Below are positions 1-7,489 of a DNA stretch of 34,055 nucleotides, in pieces. The stretch is from positions 1-34,055 of the forward strand of contig NZ_CP014481.1 in the NCBI RefSeq assembly GCF_001580365.1, written 5' to 3'. The notes under the pieces are model-generated. The model ran no database searches and had not been told where the DNA came from. It saw only the letters and a list, made by a program, of their open reading frames with translations. Position 1 is the stretch's first letter; the number at the start of each line of letters is the position of its first letter. Origin of the DNA: Kocuria turfanensis. Its GTDB lineage: Bacteria > Actinomycetota > Actinomycetes > Actinomycetales > Micrococcaceae. Both the position numbers and the translations under genes were made by a program.

Positions 1-2
1 TT

Positions 3-143
3 GATGTACTACGTGAGGGGGACACCTTCGATCTCCGTAAGGCCCGGGGGGGGGGGTTCACCCCGGGTGCGATCGTAGACTTCATCGCCCAGTGGGCCAT
101 CGATGAGACCACCGAGGCGGTGCTGGAATTGCCGCCGGCCTAG
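3..143 (+). CDS. 3' end of an unidentified gene (46 codons visible)
   Basis: An open frame enters from the left edge and ends at a TAG at 141-143. Its last residues read FIAQWAIDETTEAVLELPPA. The frame passes through a run of eleven G (46-56), which encodes glycines. No family is recognised, and 46 residues are too few for a domain call. The frame is the only one that stays open across the segment, and its acidic, alanine-rich end looks like ordinary actinobacterial coding sequence. Because the run of G is prone to slippage, the frame before it may differ from the frame after it. The real product could therefore be only the part after the run, or the gene could be frameshifted. Confidence 0.4.
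   Translation, partial: DVLREGDTFDLRKARGGGFTPGAIVDFIAQWAIDETTEAVLELPPA
46..56. repeat. Homopolymer run of 11 G
   Basis: Eleven consecutive G lie inside the partial reading frame at the left edge. Runs of this length slip during replication and are also a common sequencing error. Confidence 0.8.
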
Positions 144-166
144 TAGTCAACAGGGCCTCGCTCAGG

Positions 167-883
167 CTATCGATGCCGCGCCGTCTGCTCTAGCATCAGG
201 GCGCAGAACTCCGCCAGCTCTTCTCTAAGCTGGTCAACGTGCGCCACGGTCGCGGCGGTGCTCTTTTCCTCTACCTCGGCGACTTGCTGGATGAGCCATG
301 ACGCCAGCGTGGCCGTGACGACGCCGAGAAGAGCGATGCCGTAGATCATCAGGGCAATAGCAATGAGCCGGCCAGTCAGCGTCACGGGGTACAAATCGCC
401 GTAGCCAACGGTCGTCACGCTGACGACGGACCACCACAGGGCGTCCCAGAAATTTGTGATGAGGGATTCCGGGTGGTTCCTCTCGGCGTCAAACATGGCC
501 AGGGCGGCGACGTAGATGAGCAGAAATGATCCGCCGGTCACGTAGACGATGACGCGGCCGCGCAGGGCTGTGCCAGCGACTCGGTGCAGGATGTTCAGCG
601 CCGTGAGCAGCCTAAGCAGCCGGAGGGGCCTGAGCATGGGCAGGGCAACGATGATGAGCTCATGCAGGTGCCGGAGGAACCATGAGCCCTTAGCCGGCGC
701 CAGGGCCAGGCTGACGGCGTAGTGAGCGGCGAACAGCAGCCATATACCCTGGAGAACCACCGAGGCGGCGCCCGGGGGAATGGTTCCCGGGTCCAGGACT
801 TGCCAGCTGTACACGGCGAGATAGACGAGGGCCGCCAACATGACCGGCCATTCAGTGATTTTTCGCCAGCGCTCCAAAGTCAT
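167..883 (-). CDS. Voltage-gated-type potassium channel family protein
   Basis: A 238-residue integral membrane protein of the Kv/Ion_trans_2 type. The selectivity filter TTVGYGD is at residues 157-163. It is preceded by a pore helix (about 145-156) and followed by S6 (about 172-197). Four hydrophobic segments precede the pore region; the fourth, near residues 84-96, carries regularly spaced arginines (LRPLRLLRLLTAL) as in an S4 voltage sensor. A short charged C-terminal tail has no RCK/TrkA-N domain. The ATG at 883 is chosen because the frame further upstream runs into the insertion sequence. The IS481-type element ends 8 bp before this start, so the original promoter and SD have been displaced. 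The stop of the transposase gene lies four bases before this ATG, so any translation probably depends on transcripts reading out of the transposase gene. Confidence 0.85.
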   Translation of the reverse strand: MTLERWRKITEWPVMLAALVYLAVYSWQVLDPGTIPPGAASVVLQGIWLLFAAHYAVSLALAPAKGSWFLRHLHELIIVALPMLRPLRLLRLLTALNILHRVAGTALRGRVIVYVTGGSFLLIYVAALAMFDAERNHPESLITNFWDALWWSVVSVTTVGYGDLYPVTLTGRLIAIALMIYGIALLGVVTATLASWLIQQVAEVEEKSTAATVAHVDQLREELAEFCALMLEQTARHR

Positions 884-887
884 AGCA

Positions 888-1898
888 CTAGTTGTAAGAG
901 GGCATGACGTTATTGGCAGGGGCCGGGACGCGTGAGGCCGGGGGATGATCGCCACAGGCGGTATGGGGCCGATGGTAATTGAAGTGGTTCACCCACACCC
1001 CGATCGCGTCCCGGCGGGCCTGCTCGCTGGAATAGGGGCGGGCGTAGAGGACCTCGTCGGCCAGCAGGCGGTTGTACCGCTCCACCTTCCCGTTGTGCCG
1101 CGGCGTGTAGGGCTTGATGCGCTGGTGGCGGCCGGCGAGGGCTTCCACGCAGCGGGTGAAGTCGCGGGCCCGGTAGTTGGCGCCGTTGTCGGTCACGACC
1201 CGGTGCAGCCGCCTGATGCCATGGGCGGCGAAGAAGGCCCTCGCCCGGCAGAAGAACCCGATCGTGGTCACCGCCTTCTCGTCGTCGAGGGCTTCGGTGT
1301 AGGCCAGCCGCGAGAAGCCGTCCACGGCGGAGTGCAGGTAGGTGTAGCCGACCTTCGCTCCGGGCCCGCACTTGGCCGCCTTCGCGGCGGTGGATCCGCG
1401 GCCGTGGGCCCGCCAACCGCCGCCGTCGGGGATCTTGCCGACCTTCTTCACATCCAGGTGGACCATGTGCCCGGGCCAGGCGGCGCGGATGCGTCCCGGG
1501 GCCCTGCGGGAGTTCTCGCCTGCGGGGGTGAGGTCGCGCAGCCGGGAGATCCCGAGTCGGTGCAGCCAACGGCCCACGGTACGCAGACTGATCGCCACGG
1601 CGCGGTCGGCCAGGTGACGGTGGATGCGCCGCGCCGACCATTTGCGGCCCCGGCGGAGCGTCTCGATAAGGTCGACGACCGCCGCCGGGGTGCGGGTGCT
1701 GCTGTGCCGCGGGGTCGAGGGCCGGTCGGTGAGCCCGGCTTCGCCGGACTCGAGGTAGCGGGCCACCCAGGTCGCCACCGTGGGCCGGCTGACGCGGAAC
1801 TCGGCGGCCACGTGGGCCTTGGGGATCCCGTCGTCGAGGTGGCGCAACACCATGCGCAGCCGGCCGGTCGGGGTCAGGGGTGCATTAACGTGGGTCAT
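888..1898 (-). CDS. IS481-family transposase
   Basis: A 336-residue DDE transposase. The N-terminal helix-turn-helix includes AAEFRVSRPTVATWVARYL. The catalytic core shows the DDE triad in HLDVKK, VTDNGANYR and NGKVERYNR. The ATG at 1898 (MTHVNAPLTP) is preferred to an earlier in-frame start because a second copy at the right end of the window begins at the same residue (MPHINAPLTP). The last codons read VMPSYN followed by TAG. That TAG is formed by the CTAG target sequence at 888-891, outside the element, so the element relies on its target to end its own gene. The protein looks full length, with no visible lesion. Confidence 0.93.
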   Translation of the reverse strand: MTHVNAPLTPTGRLRMVLRHLDDGIPKAHVAAEFRVSRPTVATWVARYLESGEAGLTDRPSTPRHSSTRTPAAVVDLIETLRRGRKWSARRIHRHLADRAVAISLRTVGRWLHRLGISRLRDLTPAGENSRRAPGRIRAAWPGHMVHLDVKKVGKIPDGGGWRAHGRGSTAAKAAKCGPGAKVGYTYLHSAVDGFSRLAYTEALDDEKAVTTIGFFCRARAFFAAHGIRRLHRVVTDNGANYRARDFTRCVEALAGRHQRIKPYTPRHNGKVERYNRLLADEVLYARPYSSEQARRDAIGVWVNHFNYHRPHTACGDHPPASRVPAPANNVMPSYN

Positions 1899-2010
1899 GA
1901 ACGGGCTCTCTCGTGCGGGCGGACGGTGTAGGAACTTCCATCCTGTGACGAGGAGCCCGTTCCTCATCTCATCGACGCACCCGCGCCAAGAACCTCATGA
2001 CCCACAACAA
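892..2010 (-). mobile_element. Complete IS481-family insertion sequence (about 1.12 kb)
   Basis: The element is bounded by CTAG at 888-891 and CTAG at 2011-2014, the target preferred by many IS481-family elements. Its ends are imperfect inverted repeats. The left end reads TTGTAAGAGGGCATGACG; the right end, reverse-complemented, reads TTGTTGTGGGTCATGAGG. The match continues for about ten more bases. It holds one gene, the transposase, on the minus strand. Insertion is just upstream of the K+ channel start codon. The right-hand terminal region of this copy is closely related, but not identical, to the element that begins at 33796. Confidence 0.88.
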
Positions 2011-2014
2011 CTAG

Positions 2015-2554
2015 TAAATCCCTTTGGGCTCGGGGCGGCCGTAGACACGGGGGTGCGCCCCCGTGGGAATTCGCTAACTCGGGTGCTGTGCTGAGACATG
2101 GCCGCGAAACCTCGACTTAGGTTCGTGTCCATCGGGGTGACTCGAGCGTCATCGCTGGATCTCTTTCACCAACCGGAGCGGTTGGTCTGAAGAGCCAGCA
2201 CCCTGTGGGCTTGGCGACGACATGGACAAAAAGGATCACCGGCCAAGTACCTGGTGATCCCAGCGACCGGCACCAGCCCTCATCCGGTGGTGCAGCCCCT
2301 GCCCGGGCTGTCTCGTACTTCGGTGTTTTGCCTGTGTGGCACCGGCCGGGCGAAAGTCTCGCTGCATCGAATCGGCACTGCCTCCTTCGCCATACCAACC
2401 ATCATCAAAATTTCCAATCCCGCCACCCCCGCTGCCCTCTGCAGAACGGCCCTACCGGCGCGACTCGGGTGGGTGCACTTACTATCGGGAACATGTCCTA
2501 TAACTCGGGACTGCTCCGCCATGGTGGAGCCCTCGCTCCCCCAGGCGGTATCCG
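2015..2554. other. Intergenic region between the IS and the lipoprotein gene
   Basis: No convincing gene was found in these 540 bases. Open frames here overlap each other on both strands and show no family resemblance. The region holds a hairpin at 2046-2065 (CACGGGGG, loop TGCG, CCCCCGTG), a minus-strand terminator at 2226-2260, and an 18-bp near-palindrome at 2513-2530 (GCTCCGCCATGGTGGAGC) just before the lipoprotein gene. TATAAC at 2499-2504 is a possible -10 element for that gene, with no good -35. Confidence 0.5.
2226..2260 (-). terminator. Rho-independent terminator reading leftwards
   Basis: GGATCACC at 2233-2240 pairs with GGTGATCC at 2253-2260 across a 12-base loop. On the minus strand the stem is followed by TTTTTG. 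This is the only hairpin noticed in the window with a clear U-tract. It implies a leftward transcript that once ended here, possibly from upstream of the K+ channel before the IS and later rearrangements. Confidence 0.55.
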
Positions 2555-3379
2555 ATGAAAGCCCGTACCCTTCCCCTCCTCTCGCTCTCCGCACTCTTGC
2601 TGACCGGTTGCGGAACCGCCTCCGATGCCGACATCGGTGCCTCGCAAGCCAGCTCAAGCAGCGCCACAACTCAGGCTGCTTCCGCGGAGAGCGCTAACCA
2701 GGGCGAATCCGCTCCAGATACGACCAATGCACCAGAGGACAGTGCTACTGGAGGTGGTGACCCGGTCTCCGAGCTCAAGGAGCAGTTCCCTGGTTACCCG
2801 GTGCTCGTGGACCTCGCCTCGATCGACACCAGAGTCGCCAGCTCCCTGGAGGGCAACACCTACAACGGCAAGGTCGTCGCCCTGGCCCCGGGCCTCTATG
2901 CCCCCTACAACGCCAACTTCACCGACCTGGACAAGTACTACGACACCGGAATCATCTACGGCGACTCCATGATGCGAGACGAGTACCTGCCCGACACCGG
3001 AGGCTCCACCTGGGGTGGAGTGCAACCCGGCGCCCAGGAGCCCGAGTCCAATCCTGCCGTAGCGTCCTCTGCAACCGGCGAATCCGAACTGGCGACCCAG
3101 CTCAAGGAAGAGTTCCCTGGTTACCCGGTGCTCGTGGACCTCGCCTCGATCGACACCAGAGTCGCCAGCTCCCTGGAGGGCAACACCTACAACGGCAAGG
3201 TCGTCGCCCTGGCCCCGGGCCTCTATGCCCCCTACAACGCCAACTTCACCGACCTGGACAAGTACTACGACACCGGAATCATCTACGGCGACTCCATGAT
3301 GCGAGACGAGTACCTGCCCGACACCGGAGGCTCCACCTGGGGTGGAGTGCAACCCGGCGCCCAGGAACCGCCGCAGTAG
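2555..3379 (+). CDS. Secreted lipoprotein with two near-identical tandem domains
   Basis: A 274-residue lipoprotein. The signal sequence ends in the lipobox LLTGC (Cys19), so the mature protein should be lipid-anchored to the outer face of the membrane. A Ser/Ala/Thr-rich linker follows, then two domains of about 85 residues. Each begins FPGYPVLVDLASIDTRVASS and ends with STWGGVQPGAQEP. The domains match no family I recognise. They contain many aromatic and acidic residues (YAPYNANFTDLDKYYDTG) and no cysteine. The DNA of the two domains is identical over 256 bp, so the duplication is recent. The start ATG gives the textbook signal MKARTLPLLSLSALLL. The SD is weak. Confidence 0.8.
   Translation: MKARTLPLLSLSALLLTGCGTASDADIGASQASSSSATTQAASAESANQGESAPDTTNAPEDSATGGGDPVSELKEQFPGYPVLVDLASIDTRVASSLEGNTYNGKVVALAPGLYAPYNANFTDLDKYYDTGIIYGDSMMRDEYLPDTGGSTWGGVQPGAQEPESNPAVASSATGESELATQLKEEFPGYPVLVDLASIDTRVASSLEGNTYNGKVVALAPGLYAPYNANFTDLDKYYDTGIIYGDSMMRDEYLPDTGGSTWGGVQPGAQEPPQ
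2784..3366 (+). repeat. Tandem 327-bp duplication with 256 bp identical
   Basis: Bases 2784-3039 and 3111-3366 are identical by eye. The period is 327 bp (109 codons), so the frame is kept. The 71 bp between them encode a diverged linker. An array like this can gain or lose a unit by recombination. Confidence 0.92.
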
Positions 3380-3486
3380 AGGCTCCTTTTGAACTGGGTC
3401 GTGGGCAAGCAGCTGCCATGCTTACTGAGGGAGGTTCGAATGGATCGCACGGCATCCATGTCTATCGGGTGGGTCTCTTATGTGCA

Positions 3487-3544
3487 TTGATTAGTTTTGT
3501 ATATGTCTAGAATCTTGATAGTCCGTCCGCACTGTTTATAGGAG
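3487..3544 (+). promoter_or_regulatory. AT-rich promoter candidate and SD for the coiled-coil gene
   Basis: The segment is much richer in A+T than its surroundings. TTGATT at 3487-3492 and TAGAAT at 3508-3513 are separated by 15 bp, shorter than ideal. AGGAG at 3540-3544 sits six bases before the GTG at 3551 and fixes that start. Confidence 0.4.
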
Positions 3545-3550
3545 CTCTTT

Positions 3551-4798
3551 GTGGCACGTCGCCGTGGTTTTTTCGCTGAAATGCAACACCAGGCAAAGCT
3601 CACCGAGCAACGCCAACGCGCAGCAGCCCGAGAGCAGGAAGCAGCTGTCCGTCGTGCTGAGCAAGCACGCAAGGCTGAGGAGAGGGCGAAGCTCGCGGCC
3701 CAGCGGGCGTCGGAGTCTGAGCGCAAACGCCTGGAGAAGGAAGCGGCAACCGCCCATACGGCTTCGCGACAGGCTGAGGTGGAGCAGCTCAACTCTGAGC
3801 TGGCGGCGTTGTATGACCGCGTCGACAGCCTCCTCGAGGCCACCTTGGATGTGGATGACTACGTCGATCTGGACAAACTCCGCCGAACGGTTAAGCATCC
3901 ACCCTTCGAGCGCGAAAAGCTGAAGAGGCCTCTTTCAGCCCCCCAGCCCATTCCTGAGCCGGCTCCCCCAGTTTTCCAGCCTCCTGCCCCGCCGACGGGC
4001 TTGTTCGGGCGGAAGCAGAAGATGGCGGAGGCCCAAGCTCAGGCAGAGGCGGACTTCGCTCAGGCACGGGCACAGTGGGAAGAGGAAATGCGGCTACTGC
4101 CTGGTCGGCGCGAGAAGCTCGCCGCTCGCCACGAGGCTGCAGAGGAAACCCGGAAGCGGGCTTTGGCTGCAGAATTAAGCCGCTATGAGGCCGAATGTGC
4201 TGAACGGGAGAAGGAGGTCGCAGAGCACAATGCCGACCTCGATCAGCTCATCGCCAATCTCGGCTACGGCTCAGTGGAAGCGGTGCAGGAGTACGTGGGG
4301 ATCGTGCTCGCGAACTCCGTATATCCAGAGGGCTTCACCGTGGAACATGAAGCACAGTTCGATCCTGAAACGGCGGAACTGTCCTTGCGGGTGCTCATCC
4401 CTGAGCCGAGCACCATCCCGACGATCAAGGCCTACCGCTATGTGAAGGCCAGCGACGAGATCACCCCGGTGGCACTTTCGCAGAAAGACGCCAAGGATCG
4501 ATACCTGGGGATCGTCCAGCAGATGGCGTTGCGTTCCCTGCACGAGGTCTTTGAAGCCGACCGGCGAGGTCTCATCCAGAGCATCTCCCTGGAAGTCGGC
4601 GCCCAGACCATCGACCCGGCCACCGGCAAAGGCATCTACGTCCCGTTCCTGGCCGTCAGTACCTCTCGGGAGGTCTTCTCCGATATCGACCTCTCGGCCG
4701 TCGTGCCCGCAGCCACCCTGGAGTACCTCGGTGCATCGGTCTCGAAGAATCCTTTGGGCTTGGTGGCTGCCAACACGGAGGGAGTGCGTCGTTCCTGA
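3551..4798 (+). CDS. Coiled-coil protein paired with a GIY-YIG protein
   Basis: A 415-residue soluble protein of no named family that I can identify. Residues 1-85 form a highly charged Arg/Glu/Ala-rich coiled coil. A Pro-rich hinge follows (about 130-147). A second coiled coil runs through about 155-225. A globular C-terminal domain (about 230-405) includes YRYVKASDEI and FLAVSTSREVFSDIDLS. The last part resembles a beta-rich binding domain rather than an enzyme, and no catalytic motif is visible. The GTG start has a clean SD. Its TGA overlaps the next ATG by one base (TGATG), so the two products are likely made in fixed ratio and act together. Codon use is slightly less GC-rich than in the stress island further right. 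Confidence 0.82.
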   Translation: MARRRGFFAEMQHQAKLTEQRQRAAAREQEAAVRRAEQARKAEERAKLAAQRASESERKRLEKEAATAHTASRQAEVEQLNSELAALYDRVDSLLEATLDVDDYVDLDKLRRTVKHPPFEREKLKRPLSAPQPIPEPAPPVFQPPAPPTGLFGRKQKMAEAQAQAEADFAQARAQWEEEMRLLPGRREKLAARHEAAEETRKRALAAELSRYEAECAEREKEVAEHNADLDQLIANLGYGSVEAVQEYVGIVLANSVYPEGFTVEHEAQFDPETAELSLRVLIPEPSTIPTIKAYRYVKASDEITPVALSQKDAKDRYLGIVQQMALRSLHEVFEADRRGLIQSISLEVGAQTIDPATGKGIYVPFLAVSTSREVFSDIDLSAVVPAATLEYLGASVSKNPLGLVAANTEGVRRS

Positions 4799-6171
4799 TG
4801 ACTGACAACGACGCGCTGGTCTTCAATCCACCTCCAGGCTGGCCCAAACCGCCCGCCGGATGGCGCCCGCCAGCTAGCTGGAACCCGGACCCCTCCTGGC
4901 CGCCCCCTCCGGAAGGCTGGCAACTGTGGGTGGCCGCAGATGCTCCGGAACCCACGGAGGCTGCCACGCAGCCAACGGAGACGACACCTGTACCTCATGC
5001 GCCTGCACCGCCGTCAACCCCGGAGGCCACGCGGATCGCCCTGCTCGAAGCGGAGAACGCCCGGTTGCGCCAGCAGGCGTCCGAGGCGTCTTCCTCGGCC
5101 GAGCCCCACATTGAACTCAGCGACGCCCGGGTGCTCCAAGACGTCGGCATTTACCGTTACCACCACCCCCTGGAAAACGCCACCGCCTTCCGCGACCGTC
5201 TCACCGACCTCGAGGCCCGGATCGCTGAGCTCGTCGCCGCCGACCGGGCCATCGTGAAGTCGAACGCTTTCACCTTCGACAACTCCCTGGCCAAAGGCCG
5301 GCGGATGACCAATGACCTGGCCAAGCTCATGCTGCGGGCCTACAACGCCGAAGCCGACAACAGCATCAGATCCCTGAGGCTGGGCAACGTCCAGACCGCC
5401 AAGCGCCGGCTCGAGGCATCGCGGGCTTCCATCGCAAAGTTGGGTGCGCTGATGGAAATGCACATCAGCGATGAGTTCCACCAGCTGCGCCTGGAGGAAA
5501 TCGAGCTCACTGCGGACTGGCTGATGAAAAAGCAGGAGGAGAAGGAAGCCGAACGTGAAGAACGTGCGCGCCTGCGCGAGGAGCGCCGGGTGGAACGCGA
5601 GTTGGCTGAAGAGCGCGCCCGGCTCGACAAGGAACGCTCTCACCTTTTGAACGCGCTCCAGACCATCCGCGCCTCAGGCACCACGGATCCCGACCTCGAA
5701 CACCGCCTGGAGTCCATCGACGAAGCCATCGCTCAGAACGACTTCCGGGCAGCCAACATCCGAGCCGGCTACATCTACGTCATCTCCAATCGCGGGGCCT
5801 TCGGTGAGGACGTGGTCAAGATCGGCCTCACACGCCGCTTGGAACCGACCGAACGCGTGGACGAACTCAGCGGCGCCGCGGTGCCCTTCCGCTTCGACAT
5901 CCACACCCTGTACTTCTCCGAAGACGCCGTCACCCTGGAGAACGAACTCCACAAGCACTTCGCATCACGGGCGCTCAACCAAGCCAACCCCCGCAAGGAG
6001 TTCTTCTTCGCCTCCCCCTCCGAGGTTCGCGAAGTCCTCGCGGAAAAGGTCGGCAACCTGCTGGAGTTCAACGAACAAGCCGAAGCCACCGAGTACTACC
6101 AATCCCTCAACAGGTGGCCCGCCAGACCTGCAGTGGACAGAGACGACGTAATAACCACTTCGCACGATTAG
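4798..6171 (+). CDS. DUF4041-like protein with C-terminal GIY-YIG (T5orf172-type) nuclease domain
   Basis: A 457-residue protein. Residues 9-45 repeat a PPxGW theme (PPPGWPKPPAGW, then WPPPPEGW), a proline/tryptophan module often found at the N-terminus of actinobacterial membrane-associated or protein-binding proteins. A linker and short coiled coil (about 78-97) come next. A helical region resembling DUF4041 (about 105-220) and a long charged coiled coil (about 230-290) follow. The C-terminus (about 323-390) fits the T5orf172/Mug113 branch of GIY-YIG: YIYVIS at 325-330, KIG at 341-343, Arg353, and LENELHKHF with the likely metal-binding Glu381. Family knowledge predicts DNA cleavage, but the active site is inferred from motifs only. 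Coupling to the coiled-coil protein suggests a two-part complex, possibly anti-phage. Confidence 0.85.
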   Translation: MTDNDALVFNPPPGWPKPPAGWRPPASWNPDPSWPPPPEGWQLWVAADAPEPTEAATQPTETTPVPHAPAPPSTPEATRIALLEAENARLRQQASEASSSAEPHIELSDARVLQDVGIYRYHHPLENATAFRDRLTDLEARIAELVAADRAIVKSNAFTFDNSLAKGRRMTNDLAKLMLRAYNAEADNSIRSLRLGNVQTAKRRLEASRASIAKLGALMEMHISDEFHQLRLEEIELTADWLMKKQEEKEAEREERARLREERRVERELAEERARLDKERSHLLNALQTIRASGTTDPDLEHRLESIDEAIAQNDFRAANIRAGYIYVISNRGAFGEDVVKIGLTRRLEPTERVDELSGAAVPFRFDIHTLYFSEDAVTLENELHKHFASRALNQANPRKEFFFASPSEVREVLAEKVGNLLEFNEQAEATEYYQSLNRWPARPAVDRDDVITTSHD

Positions 6172-6227
6172 GGCGAGTACTACTGGGACGATCATACTGA
6201 CGAGTAACCCCAGTCTTAGGAGTCCCC

Positions 6228-6851
6228 ATGCGCGTTCTCAAATACCTCGGAAATGTTCTGGTCGTCGCTGTAACGGTCGTCTTCATCCTCGTCGCTCTGC
6301 TCATTGGACTGAAGGCCTTCGGCTTGTCGGACCCGGCGCTGGAGGCCGTCGGAATCACTACACAGCAGCCCCAGGCGACTTCCAACGACGAGAATGCTAC
6401 TCAAGCAGCCGACCCTCCCGAGCGAGGTCGTGCGGAGCCCAGCGATGCGGCAACTCCCCCCGAGGCTGTCCCAACGCCTATGCCAACCCCTGAGGCGGTT
6501 CCCACGCCGGAAACAAACCCCGAGGCTGTTGCTTCCCCTGCGGAACCCGTAGACCCCGTAACAGCAACAGAGGCCGTAAACCGCTACCTGGCTGCCGAGC
6601 CCTGGTACGGGCCGCAGGAAATGGGCACCTCCATCGTGGACACAGTGGTGGTTGAGGGCGACGACGTGATCGTCACCTTTGTCACCGACCTTGAAACAAA
6701 CGCCACCAAAACCTACGCCCCTAGCGTCCTCGCGGACGTCACCAGTGCACTTCGAGCACACCCTGATGATCCCGCCCTTCAAGGCCTCGATTTGGTGGCT
6801 ATCTATACACAGGACGGCGGAATGGCCACCTACGAGACACTGTGGCGCTAG
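6228..6851 (+). CDS. Membrane-anchored protein with a Pro/Glu-rich linker
   Basis: A 207-residue protein with one N-terminal membrane segment (about residues 8-30). A low-complexity linker rich in PTPEAVPTPE-type repeats (about 55-110) leads to a compact C-terminal domain of about 90 residues (DPVTATEAVNRYLAAEPWYG to the end). The topology suggests an extracytoplasmic domain held off the membrane by the linker. No family is recognised. AGGAG at 6218-6222 lies five bases before the ATG. It follows the GIY-YIG gene after 56 bp on the same strand, so it could share that transcript. Whether it belongs to the same system is unknown. Downstream (6852-7034) a short stem (GAGGAA at 6887-6892 with TTCCTC at 6902-6907) may end the transcript. 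Confidence 0.75.
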   Translation: MRVLKYLGNVLVVAVTVVFILVALLIGLKAFGLSDPALEAVGITTQQPQATSNDENATQAADPPERGRAEPSDAATPPEAVPTPMPTPEAVPTPETNPEAVASPAEPVDPVTATEAVNRYLAAEPWYGPQEMGTSIVDTVVVEGDDVIVTFVTDLETNATKTYAPSVLADVTSALRAHPDDPALQGLDLVAIYTQDGGMATYETLWR

Positions 6852-7034
6852 TGTCATGCGCCGGCCATTCGTTGTAGAAGACGTGCGAGGAACCCAGGGG
6901 ATTCCTCAAACGTTCTCAATAGGGCCTTCGGATGGGATTCCTGCTAGCTGACGGAAAGTGAGTTCAGTTCGGCTATTGCGGCCGTGTATATTCTTCGGTG
7001 CAAGCCATGATGAAATCGATGAAAAGGTGCTGAA

Positions 7035-7364
7035 TTGGCGCAGCGCGTGAAAATCATTCTGGAAGACGACCTCGAGGGCGGTCCTGCTGAGGAGACCGTC
7101 CAGTTCGGTCTGGACGGCCGGCAGTACGAGATCGACCTCTCCACCGCTAATGCGGAGAAGCTGCGGGAGGCCCTGCGCCCCTACGCCGCCTCCGCCCGGC
7201 GGGCCCAGTCCAAGCCCACCCGGGCCACCGGGCCCCGTGCCTCCTCCGGTGGTAACCCGGAGACGGCGAAGATCCGGGCCTGGGCAAAGGAGAACGGGTA
7301 CGAGGTCTCCGACCGCGGCCGCATCCACCAGTCCGTCAAGGACGCCTACTACGCCGCCCAGTAG
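7035..7364 (+). CDS. lsr2: Lsr2 family nucleoid-associated protein
   Basis: A 109-residue Lsr2. The N-terminal dimerisation half shows LEDDLEGG and ETVQFGLDGRQYEIDLST. A basic linker follows. The C-terminal DNA-binding domain carries the RGR motif (SDRGRIHQSVKDAYYAAQ), which inserts into the minor groove of AT-rich DNA. In actinobacteria Lsr2 silences horizontally acquired genes, much as H-NS does in enterobacteria. The start is a TTG at 7035. It is supported by AAAGG at 7023-7027 with seven bases between, and by the family's usual N-terminus. TATATT at 6987-6992 is a possible -10. Being carried on a mobile region, it may lower the cost of that region or silence competing elements. A fragment of a second copy lies at 10918-11016. 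Confidence 0.95.
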   Translation: MAQRVKIILEDDLEGGPAEETVQFGLDGRQYEIDLSTANAEKLREALRPYAASARRAQSKPTRATGPRASSGGNPETAKIRAWAKENGYEVSDRGRIHQSVKDAYYAAQ

Positions 7365-7462
7365 ACCCCCACCCATGAGTCGGCACGGGAGCCTGTCGCA
7401 TTCCGTACAAGATCCAGGCGCGGACCCAAACCGTCCCCGCAGGAGGAGCAAGACCTGCACAG

Positions 7463-7489
7463 GCTCCACCGGGGCTTGCCCGGTGGAGC
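7463..7489. terminator. Perfect 11-bp hairpin downstream of lsr2
   Basis: GCTCCACCGGG pairs with CCCGGTGGAGC around a GCTTG loop. There is no U-tract, as is common for actinobacterial terminators. It lies about 100 bp after the lsr2 stop. Confidence 0.6.

Noticed and set aside
945..1931. Long plus-strand frame of 328 codons opposite the IS481 transposase
   Set aside because: It is the complement of a clear DDE transposase gene. Its residues are Gly/Val/His-rich without any family pattern, as expected for an antisense shadow in high-GC DNA.
2280..2522. Possible 80-codon minus-strand gene just upstream of the U-tract terminator
   Set aside because: Its position relative to the terminator is suggestive, but codon use is irregular, no SD is present and no family is recognised. 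The terminator is reported without assigning this gene to it.
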